Assembly: GCF_914767665.1 (NCBI RefSeq)
Contig: NC_059501.1
Span: 49,228,798 to 49,292,797, forward strand
Source of the DNA: Harmonia axyridis
Taxonomy: Eukaryota; Arthropoda; Insecta; Coleoptera; Coccinellidae
Length of the DNA: 64,000 bases
Direction of reading: 5' to 3'
This document shows, piece by piece, positions 46,133 to 62,850 of the stretch; position 1 is the first letter of the stretch, and every line of letters starts with the position of its first letter. Under the pieces are notes generated by a model. It saw only the letters and a program-made list of their open reading frames with translations, made no database searches and was not told the origin of the DNA. The position numbers and the translations under genes are program-made.

Positions 46133-49003
46133 CAGGGTGTTTCATCATAAACTGGACAAACATATATATTCGTGTAGAGGACATCGGGAGAATCATTTTT
46201 GCCTTATACAATATATCCCGTTTTCGACGCATAAGCGAGATACAGGGTGTTAAACGTCAATTTTGAGCAAGATTCTTATGGGTGTGGTCAGTTTTGTATA
46301 ACACTCAAAGAAACGGTTTTTGGTCAAATCTCAGTATTTTTGGGTCCTCTATTCAGAAAAGTTGATGAAATCCGAAAAAAGAATTACAAAATGGCGGAAA
46401 ACCTGCAACGTTCCTAATTTTTTTTTCCAGTGGTCAAATTGAATTTTAGTTCCTGAATGAACACAATTTTCTAAGAATTTCTGTGCAAAAATTTTTTCAA
46501 AAATCGAACACAATTTTTTTTTTACATGTCTACAGCGATAAAAAAATTTCACCCGAAATGAATGAAATTTTCTACAATTATACTCCTTCAATTATCAATC
46601 ACGAATATAAAAACAGAATTGTAAAATATCAAACGGTTTCGTTACTACAGCCATTCAAATGTTTCTTTCAAACCTCCAAAAAAAATTTAGAATGGCTTCT
46701 TAGAGTCAAAATTATTAAATTATTGCTATTTCCAAAAATTCCGGATGCTAAAATGTATTTATACAAAAAAATTCGGTAAAACTTAGTTGGGAGTCGAATC
46801 CTCGATTCCAACGTAAGTATTAATGAAGAAATTAAGACAGTTCTAAGGATATTAATATTCGTTGCTAAGAAACGGAAGTTCGTTGCTTATAGAATTCTAC
46901 TGGTTATTTGAATTTCACTGAATATAATTTCGCAAGTATCGTGACACGAATTTGTTTGGAAACGAAAATAAAATATTCTCTTTTGGAAAAAATGTCATGG
47001 TTCATGCTTATTATTAAACAAATTATTCAGGGAATAAACCTTATTTTTTACTAATAATTCTACATTTTATAAACACAAAAAAAAACAGATTAGTGGAAAA
47101 ATCAATTTATAAATCGTTTTCGAAGATGTTTCCATTTGTAAGAATATACATTCTCGCTCTTTTCGCAACACTATCGACTGCTGAACGTATAATTTCGGGG
47201 TTTTGCCGGATCTCCTCGGCAGCTGATTCAATTCGTTGAATAAGTTCTTCCTTTGAGTTTACTGGAGCTCTCTTATCATAAACAAGACTTTTGAGATGTC
47301 CCCAGAAATGAAAATCCAGTAGTGTGAAATCCTACGAACGAGGAGGCCATGCGATAGGTCCTAATCGGCCAATCCATCAGAGTGGATTTTCTTCATCTAG
47401 ATACCCTCTTACATCACGAGTTGTGTGGGCATGGCAACCATGATGCTGGTACCAAATGCCCTGAATCTGTCTCAGCGGAATATCTTCAAGAAGATCTGGC
47501 AGAATTTCCGTCAGGAAGTGATAATAGCCGTTTCCAGTCATTGTTTGAGGAAGAATGTATGGTCCGATAATGAATTTATCTTTTATTCCCGCCCAAACAT
47601 TAACTGAAAACCTCTTCTGGCTATTTTTTGATACCGTGGCATGCGGATTTTCTCTATGCCATAAAATATTATTTTTTCTGTTGAAGAAACCATCCCTATG
47701 AAAAGTAGCTTCATCCGTAAATAAAATTTGATGGAGAAAATCCCTATTTCCACGTACTCTTCTCAAAATAAACTGACAGAATTCTTTTCTTCTATGAAAA
47801 TCAACGTCTTCTAAAGTTTGGCAAAGTTGGAAATGGAACGGATGGAAGCTGTTCCTTTGGAGTACTCTCCAAACAGTAGTTTTACTTTTATTCACTGAAG
47901 GGTGGTTCGAAAGAGTTCTTGTTGAAATCATTGGGTTATCTCCTACTAAATTAAGGATGCGATCATCGTTTGTTCTTATTGTTTCCTTCTTTTTCCGGTG
48001 CAAACTTCCTTCTTCAAGTAATTTGCGTACAGTTTCATAAAAAGTTTTGAAGTTTGGCAAATTTCTGCTTGGAAATCTGTGGGAGTAAATTTCCCTTGCT
48101 TTTCTGCCTGAGCAATTCGCTTCATAATAAGCCTGCACAATATCATTTTTTTCCAAAAGAGAATATTTCATTTTCGTTTCCAAACAAATTCTTGTCACGA
48201 TACTTGCGAAATTATATTCAGTGAAATTCAAATAACCAGTAGAATTCTATGAGCTACGAACTTCCGTTTCTTAGCAACGAATATTAATATCCTTAGAACT
48301 GTCTTAATTTCTTCATTAATACTTACGTTGGAATCGAGGGTTGGACTCCCAACTAAGTTTCACCGAATTTTTATGTATAAATACATTTCAGCATCCGGAA
48401 TTTTTGGAAATAGCAATAATTTAATAATTTTGACTCTAAGAAGCCATTCTAAATTTTTTTTGGAGGTTTGAACGAAACATTTGAATGGCTGTAGTAACGA
48501 AACCGTTTGATATTTTACAATTCTGTTTTGATATTCGTGATTGATAATTGAAGGAGTACAATTGTACAAAATTTCATTCATTTCGGGTGAAATTTTTTTA
48601 TCGCTGTAGACATGTAAAAAAAAATTTGTGTTCGATTTTTGAAAAAATTTTTGCACAGAAATTCTTAGAAAATTGTGTTCATTCAGGAACTAAAATTCAA
48701 TTTGACCACTGAAAAAAAAAAATAGGAACGTTGCAGGTTTTCCGCCATTTTGTAATTCTTTTTTCGGATTTCATCAACTTTTCTGAATAAAGGACCCAAA
48801 AATACTGAGATTTGACCAAAAACCGTTTCTTTGAGTGTTATACAATACTGACCACACCCATAAGAATCTTGCTCAAAATTGACGTTTAACACCCTGTATC
48901 TCGCTTATGCGTCGAAAACGGGATATATTGTATAAGGCAAAAATGATTCTCCCGATGTCCTCTACACGAATATATATGTTTGTCCAGTTTATGATGAAAC
49001 ACC

Positions 49004-49006
<3 letters not shown>
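46133..49006 (-). mobile_element. Rosa-like (DD41D) mariner-superfamily element, copy 2
   Basis: Also 2,874 bp, same orientation as copy 1, closely similar throughout. It starts after TATA at 46129-46132, and its right end is followed by (TA)n. The stretch 46133-47100 is terminal repeat without a gene. Confidence 0.85.
47106..48171 (-). pseudogene. Rosa-like transposase, nonsense mutations
   Basis: Open from Met 48171 through Asp 1 (TDEATF) without the frameshift of copy 1. It stops at 47377 (DEENPL) shortly after the Asp 2 block, which here reads QHHGCHAHTT: the catalytic Asp is His. Downstream the third-Asp block carries another stop. So the two neighbouring copies have different lesions. 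Confidence 0.8.
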
Positions 49007-49075
<69 letters not shown>

Positions 49076-49086
49076 TATATATATAT
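49007..49086. repeat. (TA)n microsatellite
   Basis: About 80 nt with one AAA interruption, right of rosa copy 2. Confidence 0.9.
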
Positions 49087-49112
49087 ACACAACTGTGTGA
49101 ATTAAAAAAAAA
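49087..49112 (+). mobile_element. R4-like 3' tail micro-fragment
   Basis: ACACAACTGTGTGAATTA-poly(A), then (TA)n. It has the GTGAATTA-An signature of the family and nothing else of it. Confidence 0.55.
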
Positions 49113-49133
49113 ATATATATATATATATATATA
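49113..49133. repeat. (TA)n microsatellite
   Basis: About 21 nt directly before the gypsy 5' LTR. Confidence 0.9.
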
Positions 49134-49409
49134 TGTAAGGAGACTGTTGTATGTTATCAAGTTACATTGTATGTCAAAGTGACAGAAATAATTAAAACTG
49201 AAATTTGTATTAGGGAGAATTTGAATGTTGAATTGAATTGATTGAATAATTAACTTTGAATGTTGTTTTTTTTATTTCAGGTATGTGCTATAATTAATTA
49301 AATTGTGTTACTACCTGTTGTATTTTCCATGATAAAAAAATAAACTTTTATTTCAGAGAAACACTTCAATTGATTATTCAGTGACAGTTGTTTTTTTTGG
49401 GATATAACA
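49134..49409 (+). repeat. Gypsy 5' LTR
   Basis: 276 bp, TG...CA ends. Contains AATAAA-like words near 49340. Confidence 0.9.
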
Positions 49410-49442
49410 TTATAAAACAACATTCTTATTGATATCACAAAC

Positions 49443-50534
49443 ATGGACAAGCTACGGTTTGATTTTAAGATATGTGCAGAAGATTCCAAAACTAATGTGC
49501 TTTGCATAACTTCTATTGGAACTACTGATGGCCGTAATCATGCAATTCCTGATATGTATCAAAGAGCTAGTTAACATACACAAGTAATAAAAACTTCAGC
49601 CTATAATAAGGTTAAAAATTCAATTTCCAAGAGAAACCAAATTAGAAGGGTATGGATTAATTTAAACGAGGATTTGGCTGCTACCTATCTGGATGAAGGT
49701 GGTAATCTTCAGTTTGAAGATATCTTCTTAGAAGAAAAGCTTGAAGATCAGCTGAATGTCTCTGTGAATGCCTCTGACCAGCCACTGATTAAAGCGTTGG
49801 AAAAATTACTTGAAAAGAGTGGAGGTCAAACTTCACTTAGAAACATAGGCGGAATAGCAGATAAATTCACCATCGAAAAATTTGATGGGAGAACTTCGAG
49901 CGCAGATCAATGGATTACTGGATTCGAGAAAGAATGCGAGCGATTTCAGATATCTGTGGATGAAAACAAAATTGAGATCCTGAAATCATTTATGGATAAA
50001 GGTGCTATGGATTGGTATAGTTGTACACTAATGAAACTAACCATTGAATCAAAATGGGAAATATGGAGAGAGAGTTTCTGTAAAACATTCACAGGTAAAG
50101 GTTGGTCTTCTATAAGATTTGCGTTCTCATTCAAATACCAAAAAGGATCTTTATTAGAATACGCGATGAAAAAAGAAAAACTTCTGCTAGAAGCAAGAAA
50201 TTCAATTGATAGTGGAACATTGATAGATCTGATTGCAACAGGTTTGCCAAATTTTGTTATCAACATGATTGATAGAGGAAATTCAAAAATAGTAGAAGAT
50301 CTTTATAATGAAATAGGAAAATTAGAACATTTGGTATATAAGAAAAATTACAAGTATTACTCTAACAAAGAAAATACAGTCAAGTCACCTTGTGAAATTT
50401 GTAAAAATAAAGATAAAAGAATACGTTTCCATCCTACAGCCGAATGCTGGTTCAAAAAAAAAGAAGAAAGAATGCAACACGTTAATAATTCAACATTAGA
50501 AGTAGAATTCAACACCACTGATCCAAAAAACTAA
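49443..50534 (+). pseudogene. Gypsy gag
   Basis: From ATG 49443 the frame is open except for TAA at 49571-49573. The body (about 49690-50340) reads capsid-like text (KFTIEKFDGRTSSADQWITG, AMDWYSCTLMK, WRESFCKTFTGKGW). A CEICKNKDKRIRFHPTAECW motif near 50390-50450 looks like a loosely spaced CCHC knuckle. About 360 residues if continuous. Gag packages element RNA. No closely known family was recognised. Confidence 0.7.
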
Positions 50535-50566
50535 TAATTCCACCATTAATTAATCTCAAGGTAACA

Positions 50567-53562
50567 TTGAATGACACGTTAGATGTATCCGCTATTTATG
50601 ATACAGGCTCAAATGTTTCTTTAATAAACTCGAAACTCATACATCTAAAATCAAATGAAAATAAATCTATACAAGGAGTTAACTTGAGAACAATTAATGG
50701 TGTGAATAAAACAGATGGTATGATAACAGTAAAAGCAAAAATATTGAATATAGAAGAATACATAGATGTATTCATAATAAGTAATGAAAATTTTGAAAAT
50801 GATTTTTTAATTGGATTAGATTGCATAACAAAATTTAGATTAATACAAAATGAAAAATTGGAGATAGAACAGAAAATTCCTGATTCTACCAGAAAACCAG
50901 AAGAGTATCAAATAAATTTCAATGAACATGTAGACGTAGATATTTTTGAAGTCCTAACAAGTAATTTGAATAATCAGGAAGAAACATCTATTCAAAATCT
51001 TGTAGATAAATATAAAAATATATTTGCTAAAGATAAATATGATGTTGGCTCGGTAAAAGATTATGAAGCCAGAATCGATCTTATAGTGGATAAATACTGT
51101 AGCAAAAGACCTTATAGATGCACGATTGAAGATAAGAAGGAGATAGAAGCACAAATTTCAGAATTACTTAAAAGAAATATAATTGAAGAATCCTATAGTC
51201 CCTTTGCTGCTCCGGTAACATTAGCATTTAAAAGAGATGAAAACAAAAAATCAAGACTATGCATAGATTTCAGAGAATTGAATAAGATAATTGTTCCGCA
51301 ATCACAACCATTTCCGTTAATTGAAGATTTAGTAATAAAAACCAGAAATTGTAAGTATTTTTCGAAACTTGACATAAATTCAGCATTTTGGTCTATTCCA
51401 CTACGAAAAACAGGGTTTGTAACTCAAGAGGGTCATTTCCAATGGACATGTCTGCCATTTGGTTTGAAGACTGCCCCAGCTATCTTTCAAAGAATCTTGT
51501 CTAACATATTAAGAAAATACAAATTATCAAATTTTACCGTGAACTACATTGATGATATATTAATTTTTTCCAAATCTTTCGAAGAACATATAAATCATTT
51601 ATCTCAATTACTAGAAGCTATTATGAAAGAGGGTTTCAGATTGAAGCTCTCTAAATGCTCATTTGCATTGGACTCAGTTCAATACCTGGGTCACGTCATT
51701 AGAAATAATTCAGTTTCTCCAATAAAAGATAATTTGATTTCAATTCGGAATTTTCCCATACCAAGAAATCAGAAGAACATTAGACAGTTCTTAGGAAAAA
51801 TTAATTTCTATAACGAATATGTTCCCAAAATTTCATTGGTTCTAGAGCCCTTACAGAATTTGTTGAGGAAAGGTCAAAAATTCATTTGGACAGAAGAATG
51901 TCAAAAAGCCTTTGAATATATGAAAAATTTTCTGTGTACTCAGCCAATCTTGGCTATTTTCGATCCGGGCCTACCAATCCATATATATACTGACGCAAGC
52001 TTACAAGGGATAGGAGCTGTTCTGAAACAACCGCAACTGAATGAGAATTCAAAAGTTGAAAAACCAGTGGCATATTCTTCAAAAAAACTGAACGAAACAC
52101 AGAAAAAGAAGAAGGCTGTCTATTTAGAATGTTCAGCGATAAAAGAATCTGTAAAATATTGGCAACATTGGCTCATAGGAAAATCATTCAAAGTATTTTC
52201 CGATCATAAACCATTAGAGAAAAGAATATTAAAGCTCGAACAGATGAGGAATTGGGCGATCTCACTTATTATTTATCACAATACGATTTTGAGATAATTT
52301 ATCGTCCAGGAAAAGAAAATTTGGAAGCAGATTGCTTGAGCAGAAATCCGGTACTGGAATCCCAAGAGGATGAAGAAGATATTGAAAATAGTGAATATGA
52401 TAAAGATTGAAGATATTTTGGCAGATCAAGAAGAGAATAAAGATTTAAAAAATAACAGGAATAAATTCATTTCCAAAAATAGTCTATATTACAAGAAAGT
52501 AAGAAATAAAGAAAAGATTATACTGTCGGAAGAGTTTTGTAAAAAACTTATAGAGAATACCCACAAGAATTTTTGTCACATAGGGATAAAACAAATGCAA
52601 AGCAAAATACTCCCTTATTACACATCAGAGAATGTATTGACGAATATCAATAAAATTTGTAAGTGTTGTGAAATTTGCATAAAAAATAAATCGAGACAAG
52701 AGAAAATTGGTCTGTTATCGCATCTAGGTCCTGCAGAAAAACCGTTTGAAATTGTTTCAATAGACACAATAGGAGGATTCGGTGGCTCGCGGTCCACTAA
52801 GAAATATTTACATCTGCTAGTAGACCATTTCACGAGATTTGCTTACATATTGACATCAAAAACACAAAACTCAAATGATTTCATCAAGCTTATAGATAAT
52901 GTACTTCAAGATTATAATATTGGAACACTTCTTACTGATCAGTATCCGGGTATAAATTCTAAGGATTTTAAGAATTTCCTAGAAGAGAAAAACATCACAA
53001 TGATTTTCACTGCAGTGAATGCACCCATTCTCCAATGGTTTGAGTGAAAGACTTAATCAAATGTAGTTAATAAATAAGATGTGCAATGAATGAAAAAGAT
53101 AACAAATACGCATGGACAAGAGTAGCTCATAATTGTGTCGAAAAGTACAATGAGACTGAACACATAGTTACTGGATTCAGTCCTAAATTTTTATTACAAG
53201 GAGATGATACTTCAATATTACCAAATGAACTAGGGAAAGCGAAGGACAAGAATAACCTAGAAAAGGATAGGAAAATTGCCTTAAAAAATAGTAATAGATA
53301 TCATGAATACAATAAGAGAATATATGATAAGAACAGAAGGGAATACGATTTCAAAGTTGGCGACTCAGTATATGTTGAAAATGGTAATAAACTGAATCGA
53401 AAAAAATTAGACCAATTAAGAATTGGACCTTATATAATATTGAAAAAAATATCACAATCGATTTTTGAAATTAATACAGGACATAGAAAATCAGAATCGA
53501 ATTTGTTTCATATTTCTGAATTGATTCCGATTCCTAATATAGAAGTAGCAGATGAAGGATGA
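50567..53562 (+). pseudogene. Gypsy pol: protease, RT, RNase H, integrase, broken
   Basis: 50567-52297 holds the protease (VSAIYDTGSNVSLIN), RT (RLCIDFRELNKI, FSKLDINSAFWSIPL, LPFGLKTAPAIFQ, VNYIDDILIFSKS, QYLGHVI) and RNase H (HIYTDASLQGIGAVL, VFSDHKPLE). A shift near 52230 ends that frame. 52370-53047 holds the integrase zinc region (H-H, CKCCEIC) and first two catalytic Asp (SIDTIG, LLTDQYPG); a shift near 53025 and a stop near 53075 destroy the catalytic-Glu region. 53086-53562 reads the integrase tail (RREYDFKVGDSVYVENGNK). Pol overlaps neither gag nor an env. Confidence 0.85.
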
Positions 53563-53612
53563 TATCGATTGTTTAGTAGTTTTGTACAAAACTGTCTTCC
53601 TAGGGGGGGAGA

Positions 53613-53888
53613 TGTAAGGAGACTGTTGTATGTTATCAAGTTACATTGTATGTCAAAGTGACAGAAATGATTAAAACTGAATTTTGTATTAGAGAGAATT
53701 TGAATGTTGAATTGAATTGATTGAATAATTAACTTTGAATGTTATTTCTTTTATTTCAGGTATGTGCTATAATTAATTAAATTGTGTTACTACCTGTTGA
53801 ATTTTCCATGATAAAAAAATAAACTTTTATTTCAGAGAAACACTTCAATTGATTATTCAGTGACAGTTGTTTTTTTTGGGATATAACA
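53613..53888 (+). repeat. Gypsy 3' LTR
   Basis: 276 bp, about 2% different from the 5' LTR, so older than the copia insertion. Confidence 0.9.
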
Positions 53889-53889
53889 T

Positions 53890-53902
<13 letters not shown>
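53889..53902. repeat. Short (TA)n tract
   Basis: About 14 nt joining the gypsy 3' LTR to the poly(T) of an R4-like tail. Confidence 0.8.
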
Positions 53903-53921
<19 letters not shown>

Positions 53922-54345
53922 TAACTTCACCACGATGGGGATGGTTCGCCAACTACACCGGTCCGCTTAGCGGACAAGGTGTTCAGGAGGTAGAAAGGAA
54001 CTTTCGCACTATACTTGTGGTAGCAAGAATAACCTGTTTCTGTGCAGTACTTATCAACTCTTTTTGTAGACCCAGCATGAGAGTGTACTCCTCTAGGTGT
54101 GCCTCAACCAGCCCACTGGTGGAAATTATGAGAGGGAGAATCACCACCGACCTGAGATCGTAAGTGGTCTTCAATTCGAAGGCAAGGTCTTGATACTTCG
54201 TAAGCTTCTCCGTGAATGCCTTTGATATGTTATCATCAGCTGGGACCGTGACATCCATGATTTTGGCAGATCTTCGCCCTTTGTCGAAAAGCACTATATC
54301 CGGTCTATTATGCGGTATTGGTTTGTTCGTTGTTATGTCCATATC

Positions 54346-54349
<4 letters not shown>
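53903..54349 (-). mobile_element. R4-like element, 3' end (about 450 bp)
   Basis: Minus-strand fragment between (TA)n tracts, with 3' UTR ending GGTGAAGTTA-poly(A). It contains the C-terminal half of the endonuclease. Confidence 0.85.
53983..54342 (-). pseudogene. R4-like endonuclease C-terminus
   Basis: 119 residues: RPDIVLFDKGRRSAKIMDVT with the PD and second Asp, KAFTEKLTKYQDLAFELK, LPLIISTSGLVEAHL, and the terminal QVILATTSIVRKFLSTS. Open but only a fragment. It differs enough from R4-A and R4-B to be a separate subfamily. Confidence 0.8.

Positions 54350-54423
<74 letters not shown>
54350..54423. repeat. (TA)n microsatellite
   Basis: About 74 nt between the R4-like fragment and PLE-5. 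Confidence 0.95.
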
Positions 54424-54426
<3 letters not shown>

Positions 54427-54747
54427 AATATTATTTTCTTTATTTGGAAGTGTCAGGTTTTTAATTAAGTTGTTTATTTCATATAAAAAAATATATAATT
54501 ATACGTTTCGGAGAGACTCTCCTTCTTCAGTAAAAATGATGATCTGATAGTTTACAATATAAAATATTAATTAAAATTGAGCCTTCAATTTCTCGTCAAT
54601 TCACAATATTGGAACGTGAATGTCATTCACGTTCCAATATTGTGAATGGACGAGAAATCGAACGTATAATTATATATTTTTTTATATGAAATAAACAACT
54701 TAATTAAAAACCTGACACTTCCAAATAAAGAAAATAATATTGTTTAT
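54424..54747. mobile_element. PLE-5: 324-bp fold-back of Penelope terminal repeats
   Basis: Outer arms 54424-54508 and 54662-54747 are inverse copies (AACAATATTATTTTCTTTAT). A second nested hairpin spans 54589-54659, built on CAATATTGGAACGTGAATG and its complement. One hammerhead-like motif sits in the left part. No coding sequence. Assignment to PLEs rests on the hammerhead-like motif and fold-back form only. Confidence 0.55.
54499..54534 (-). ncRNA. Hammerhead-like ribozyme motif, PLE-5
   Basis: Minus strand: TTA, CTGAAGA, A, GGAGA/TCTCC, GAAA, CGTA (cleavage triplet GTA), TAA. The core is intact; stem I is only 3 bp. Confidence 0.55.

Positions 54748-54918
<171 letters not shown>

Positions 54919-54960
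<42 letters not shown>
54919..54960. repeat. (TA)n microsatellite
   Basis: About 42 nt. Confidence 0.95.
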
Positions 54961-54963
<3 letters not shown>

Positions 54964-55154
54964 ATAACAGTACTTTATTGCATATGCAACTGGCCATCGA
55001 CCAAGGGTCCTTCAGCCTGTATTTTAACAATTTTTGGTACATTGAATTTGTTTAAGGTAAAAGGTTATTACTATTTCATTTTTTCATATCAAACTTTTGA
55101 TCTTTGCTATAAGTGGGAGTTCTGGATGTTTTCTCTTAGATGTATTCCTTCTGT
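54961..55154. other. Unassigned 194-bp segment
   Basis: AT-rich, no coding sequence, begins AATAACAGTACTTTATTGCA. It could be a non-LTR 3' UTR in reverse; no relative seen in the window. Confidence 0.3.
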
Positions 55155-55370
55155 CTTTGAACTTTGTGTGTTACGGATTGGACCGCGTCTAATATTTTGT
55201 CGTGTTCGACGTTTCAGCTCCGATTTTGGAGCCATTTTCAAGAACCGTTGACTTTACGCCTCCAGAATCCTCCAGAAAATTTTCCCCATAAAGCTTTTCT
55301 ACCTTTTATCAAAGGTGTCACTGACAAAATCAGTCGCATACTACGAAAACAGGATATAAAAACAGTTTAT
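55155..55370 (+). mobile_element. PLE-2 fragment (terminal repeat plus start of C-terminal coding part)
   Basis: Matches the inverse of 28020-28233. After the terminal repeat the plus strand reads HKAFLPFIKGVTDKISRILR, as in PLE-2, then ends at (TA)n. Confidence 0.75.
55208..55246 (-). ncRNA. Hammerhead-like ribozyme motif, PLE-2 fragment
   Basis: Minus strand: GTTC, TTGAAAA, GGCTCC/GGAGCT, GAAA, CGTC, GAAC. The last stem II pair is weakened. Confidence 0.4.
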
Positions 55371-55379
55371 TCGAAAGAA

Positions 55380-55971
<592 letters not shown>

Positions 55972-56002
<31 letters not shown>
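55972..56002. repeat. (TA)n microsatellite
   Basis: About 31 nt between an R4-like poly(A) and PLE-4 copy 2. Confidence 0.9.
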
Positions 56003-56005
<3 letters not shown>

Positions 56006-56565
56006 ATAAGAATGTTAGGATGTTTCGATCTAGGAAATCCAGTGATACACTTTTATATCATCCAAGCTTTCGGTAAGACTTCTTACCTTTCTCAAGGATC
56101 TGCAATATAAATTAAATATAAACATTACAAATAGCAAGTTCACAAAACTAACGTACATATATTGTGGTTTTATTCCTTCCTGTTGATCTTATTTCAAAAT
56201 ACTCAAAAAACAAAATAGTTCAACCCAACTACTCTCTCACAGTAATAAAGATTAAACAAGTAACTAATATTATTGATAACACTCATATATTCTGTCAGAC
56301 ATCAATTCGTGTAAGGTAAACAAACCATGACACCATCCGTCAAAGAGAGATATAAATGACAACTGTTTGGTTCCACAGAATTATATTCACTTTCTTAATT
56401 TTGTTTATTATTTTCAGGTGTTGAAACTACGAAATGGTGGATGCGAAATTTTTTGATAATTCTATCAAGTAGGAGTAGATGTTATCAAGATTGTTAGTAT
56501 CTTGTTTTGTATTCATAGTATTGTCAGTCACTGCTATTGATAACATCTCCAAGAATAATCTTTTA
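56003..56565 (-). mobile_element. PLE-4 fragment (copy 2)
   Basis: Matches 17753-18318 nearly base for base, ending inside the GIY-YIG coding end (ATAACATCTCCAAGAATAAT). The next 47 bp (56566-56612) are unrelated and lead into (TA)n. Confidence 0.85.
56060..56102 (-). ncRNA. Hammerhead-like ribozyme motif, PLE-4 copy 2
   Basis: Same as 17811-17853. Confidence 0.5.
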
Positions 56566-56609
56566 GGAACTGTTGAATGTGACGTTTTTCAATCTGAATG
56601 AAAATTGTT

Positions 56610-61206
<4,597 letters not shown>

Positions 61207-61217
61207 ATATATATATA
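61207..61217. repeat. Short (TA)n tract
   Basis: About 11 nt before X2. Confidence 0.8.
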
Positions 61218-62669
61218 CAGGGTGAGTCTTTGACTTGTACATATATTTCAACCGAAGGTTCTTGAGGTCAAAAAAAAGCACTTTTTTCCTTTACCATTTT
61301 TTCCGATTCGGCCCTGTTAAAAAGATATAGCCATTTTAAATTTTCAAAATGAGCTAATTCACCCCTGAAAACCGGAACACTGAAGTTTTCTCAAGCATAA
61401 GATATACCTCTTGAACCTTGGAAATAAGCTACTAAATTAGAAAAACCATCATAAACTCACGTTTAACATTCCATTTGTTGAACAAAGTAGTGTTTATAAT
61501 CAAATAAATGAGTTATTCCAATTTCGTTGACGCTAAAGATTAAATATTCTTCTCTTGATTTCTATTTCATTTTCGATAATTATAACGAATTGAGCTCGCT
61601 ACCACCCATATTAGCTCTGATACTCATATCCATTCATTCATTATATTTCATTTATATGATATCGTTGTTTATTTTTCGTGCAAGAATTAACCTTAAAATC
61701 TCAAATAAATAATATTCATCTATGAAAGATCTAACACAGACTATAGTAATCTGTGGTTTTAAGTTTGAATTTCAAATTTCGAGTGATGCCAAATATAAAC
61801 ACAGCAGTTCGGTTCGAATAATCTATGTTCTAACCTGAAATTTTCATTTACAGTTTACACTGTTATTGTTATAAGATATTTGTTATGAAATGAAGCATTT
61901 GATTTGTTCCATCTATCTCATAAAAATATTGAAATGCATCAATATTTTTGAAACCATCAGTATGAAAATATGGAAAATATTCTGGCTCTGTAATCAATGG
62001 AAAATGTTAGACTCCACTTGTAATCAAATTTGTTGTTAATGTGTACCTACATTATAGCCAACTTTACTACTTAATTCATCTTGATTTTGGCATTGAAAAT
62101 AAATGAGAAGTATTCAGTGTAAATATCCACAATAGAATATTTGGTTTCTTTCTACTCACCTAATTTGTTTTCACATTAAAAAAATTATGGCCCTCTTGGA
62201 AGTATGTCAATCATAAGCTCTTAGGATGAATTTATGGAATAGCAAAAGAATAAAAGTATTCAATCTCAATCACATGAAAATTTGTCTAGTATGTACCTAG
62301 TCCTAGTGGTATGTTTCGATGTGAGTTTGAATGAGCCGAAGAAGAATACAGTATTGTTCGATAGCAGCAGTCTTTAGTGGGATATTGATTGTTGTCATTA
62401 TAATGGGACTATTTTGTGAAAACTTTTTTAAACATGGGTTTTATGAATAATCTGGACTTTTCAAAAAGAATGTTGATTTTAGTGAAGTATCTTCTTATTA
62501 TCAGAGCTGTGCTAAAGCTCAGTGATTTTTAATCAAATCGAGGAGTTGAGGTGAGCTTATTCAAATAACTTCATTTTCAAACTAAGTTGGCTAGTACTTC
62601 AATTCTTAAATCTGAGACATGACTTCATAGTAAATATTCATTTGTAGGATTTCACATATGCCTACTTAT

Positions 62670-62745
62670 GCGTTTCGTCCCTGGCACACACACCGGACTC
62701 ATCAGTGTGACTTTGGTATATTTGTGTGTGCCGTGTCACAGACGC
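62670..62745 (-). ncRNA. Type III hammerhead ribozyme (complete by sequence)
   Basis: Minus strand, in order: GCGTC (stem III 5' strand plus cleavage triplet GTC); TGTGAC with partner GTCACA (stem I, 6 bp); CTGATGA; GTCC with GGAC (stem II); GAAA; CGC closing stem III with GCG, and the A15.1-U16.1 pair present. The stem I loop has GGCACACAC and the stem II loop has GTGTGTGCC, which are exact complements, so a loop-loop contact is possible. All conserved core bases are present. Confidence 0.9.
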
Positions 62746-62755
62746 TTGGGGAATT

Positions 62756-62850
62756 TATTATTATCGGGAGCCGCCGGGATTCGAACCCGGGACCTTGTCG
62801 CATCTCGGTGCGTGAGTCTACCTCTTAACCTCTAGGCTACCGAATGCTGT
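62756..62850 (-). promoter_or_regulatory. SINE internal Pol III promoter (A and B boxes in tRNA-like head)
   Basis: B box GGTTCGAATCC at 62777-62787 (minus), A box TAGCCTAGAGGTTAAGAGG at about 62821-62839. CCCGG/CCGGG flank the B box like a T-arm stem. Confidence 0.8.

Larger units (their letters stand above)
49134..53888 (+). mobile_element. Ty3/gypsy LTR retrotransposon, decayed
   Basis: 4,755 bp with 276-bp LTRs (TGTAAGGAGACT...GGGATATAACA) differing at about 6 positions. A purine tract (TAGGGGGGGAGA) precedes the 3' LTR. The primer site after 49409 (TTATAAAACAAC) was not matched to a tRNA. Both flanks are TA-rich, consistent with a TATA-type target; the duplication cannot be resolved in (TA)n. 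No envelope-like ORF. Gag and pol are both broken. Confidence 0.9.

Noticed and set aside
62756..62850. A functional tRNA gene
   Set aside because: A and B boxes are present, but the sequence continues into a repeat unit with a target duplication and the acceptor and anticodon arms are poor; it is a SINE head.
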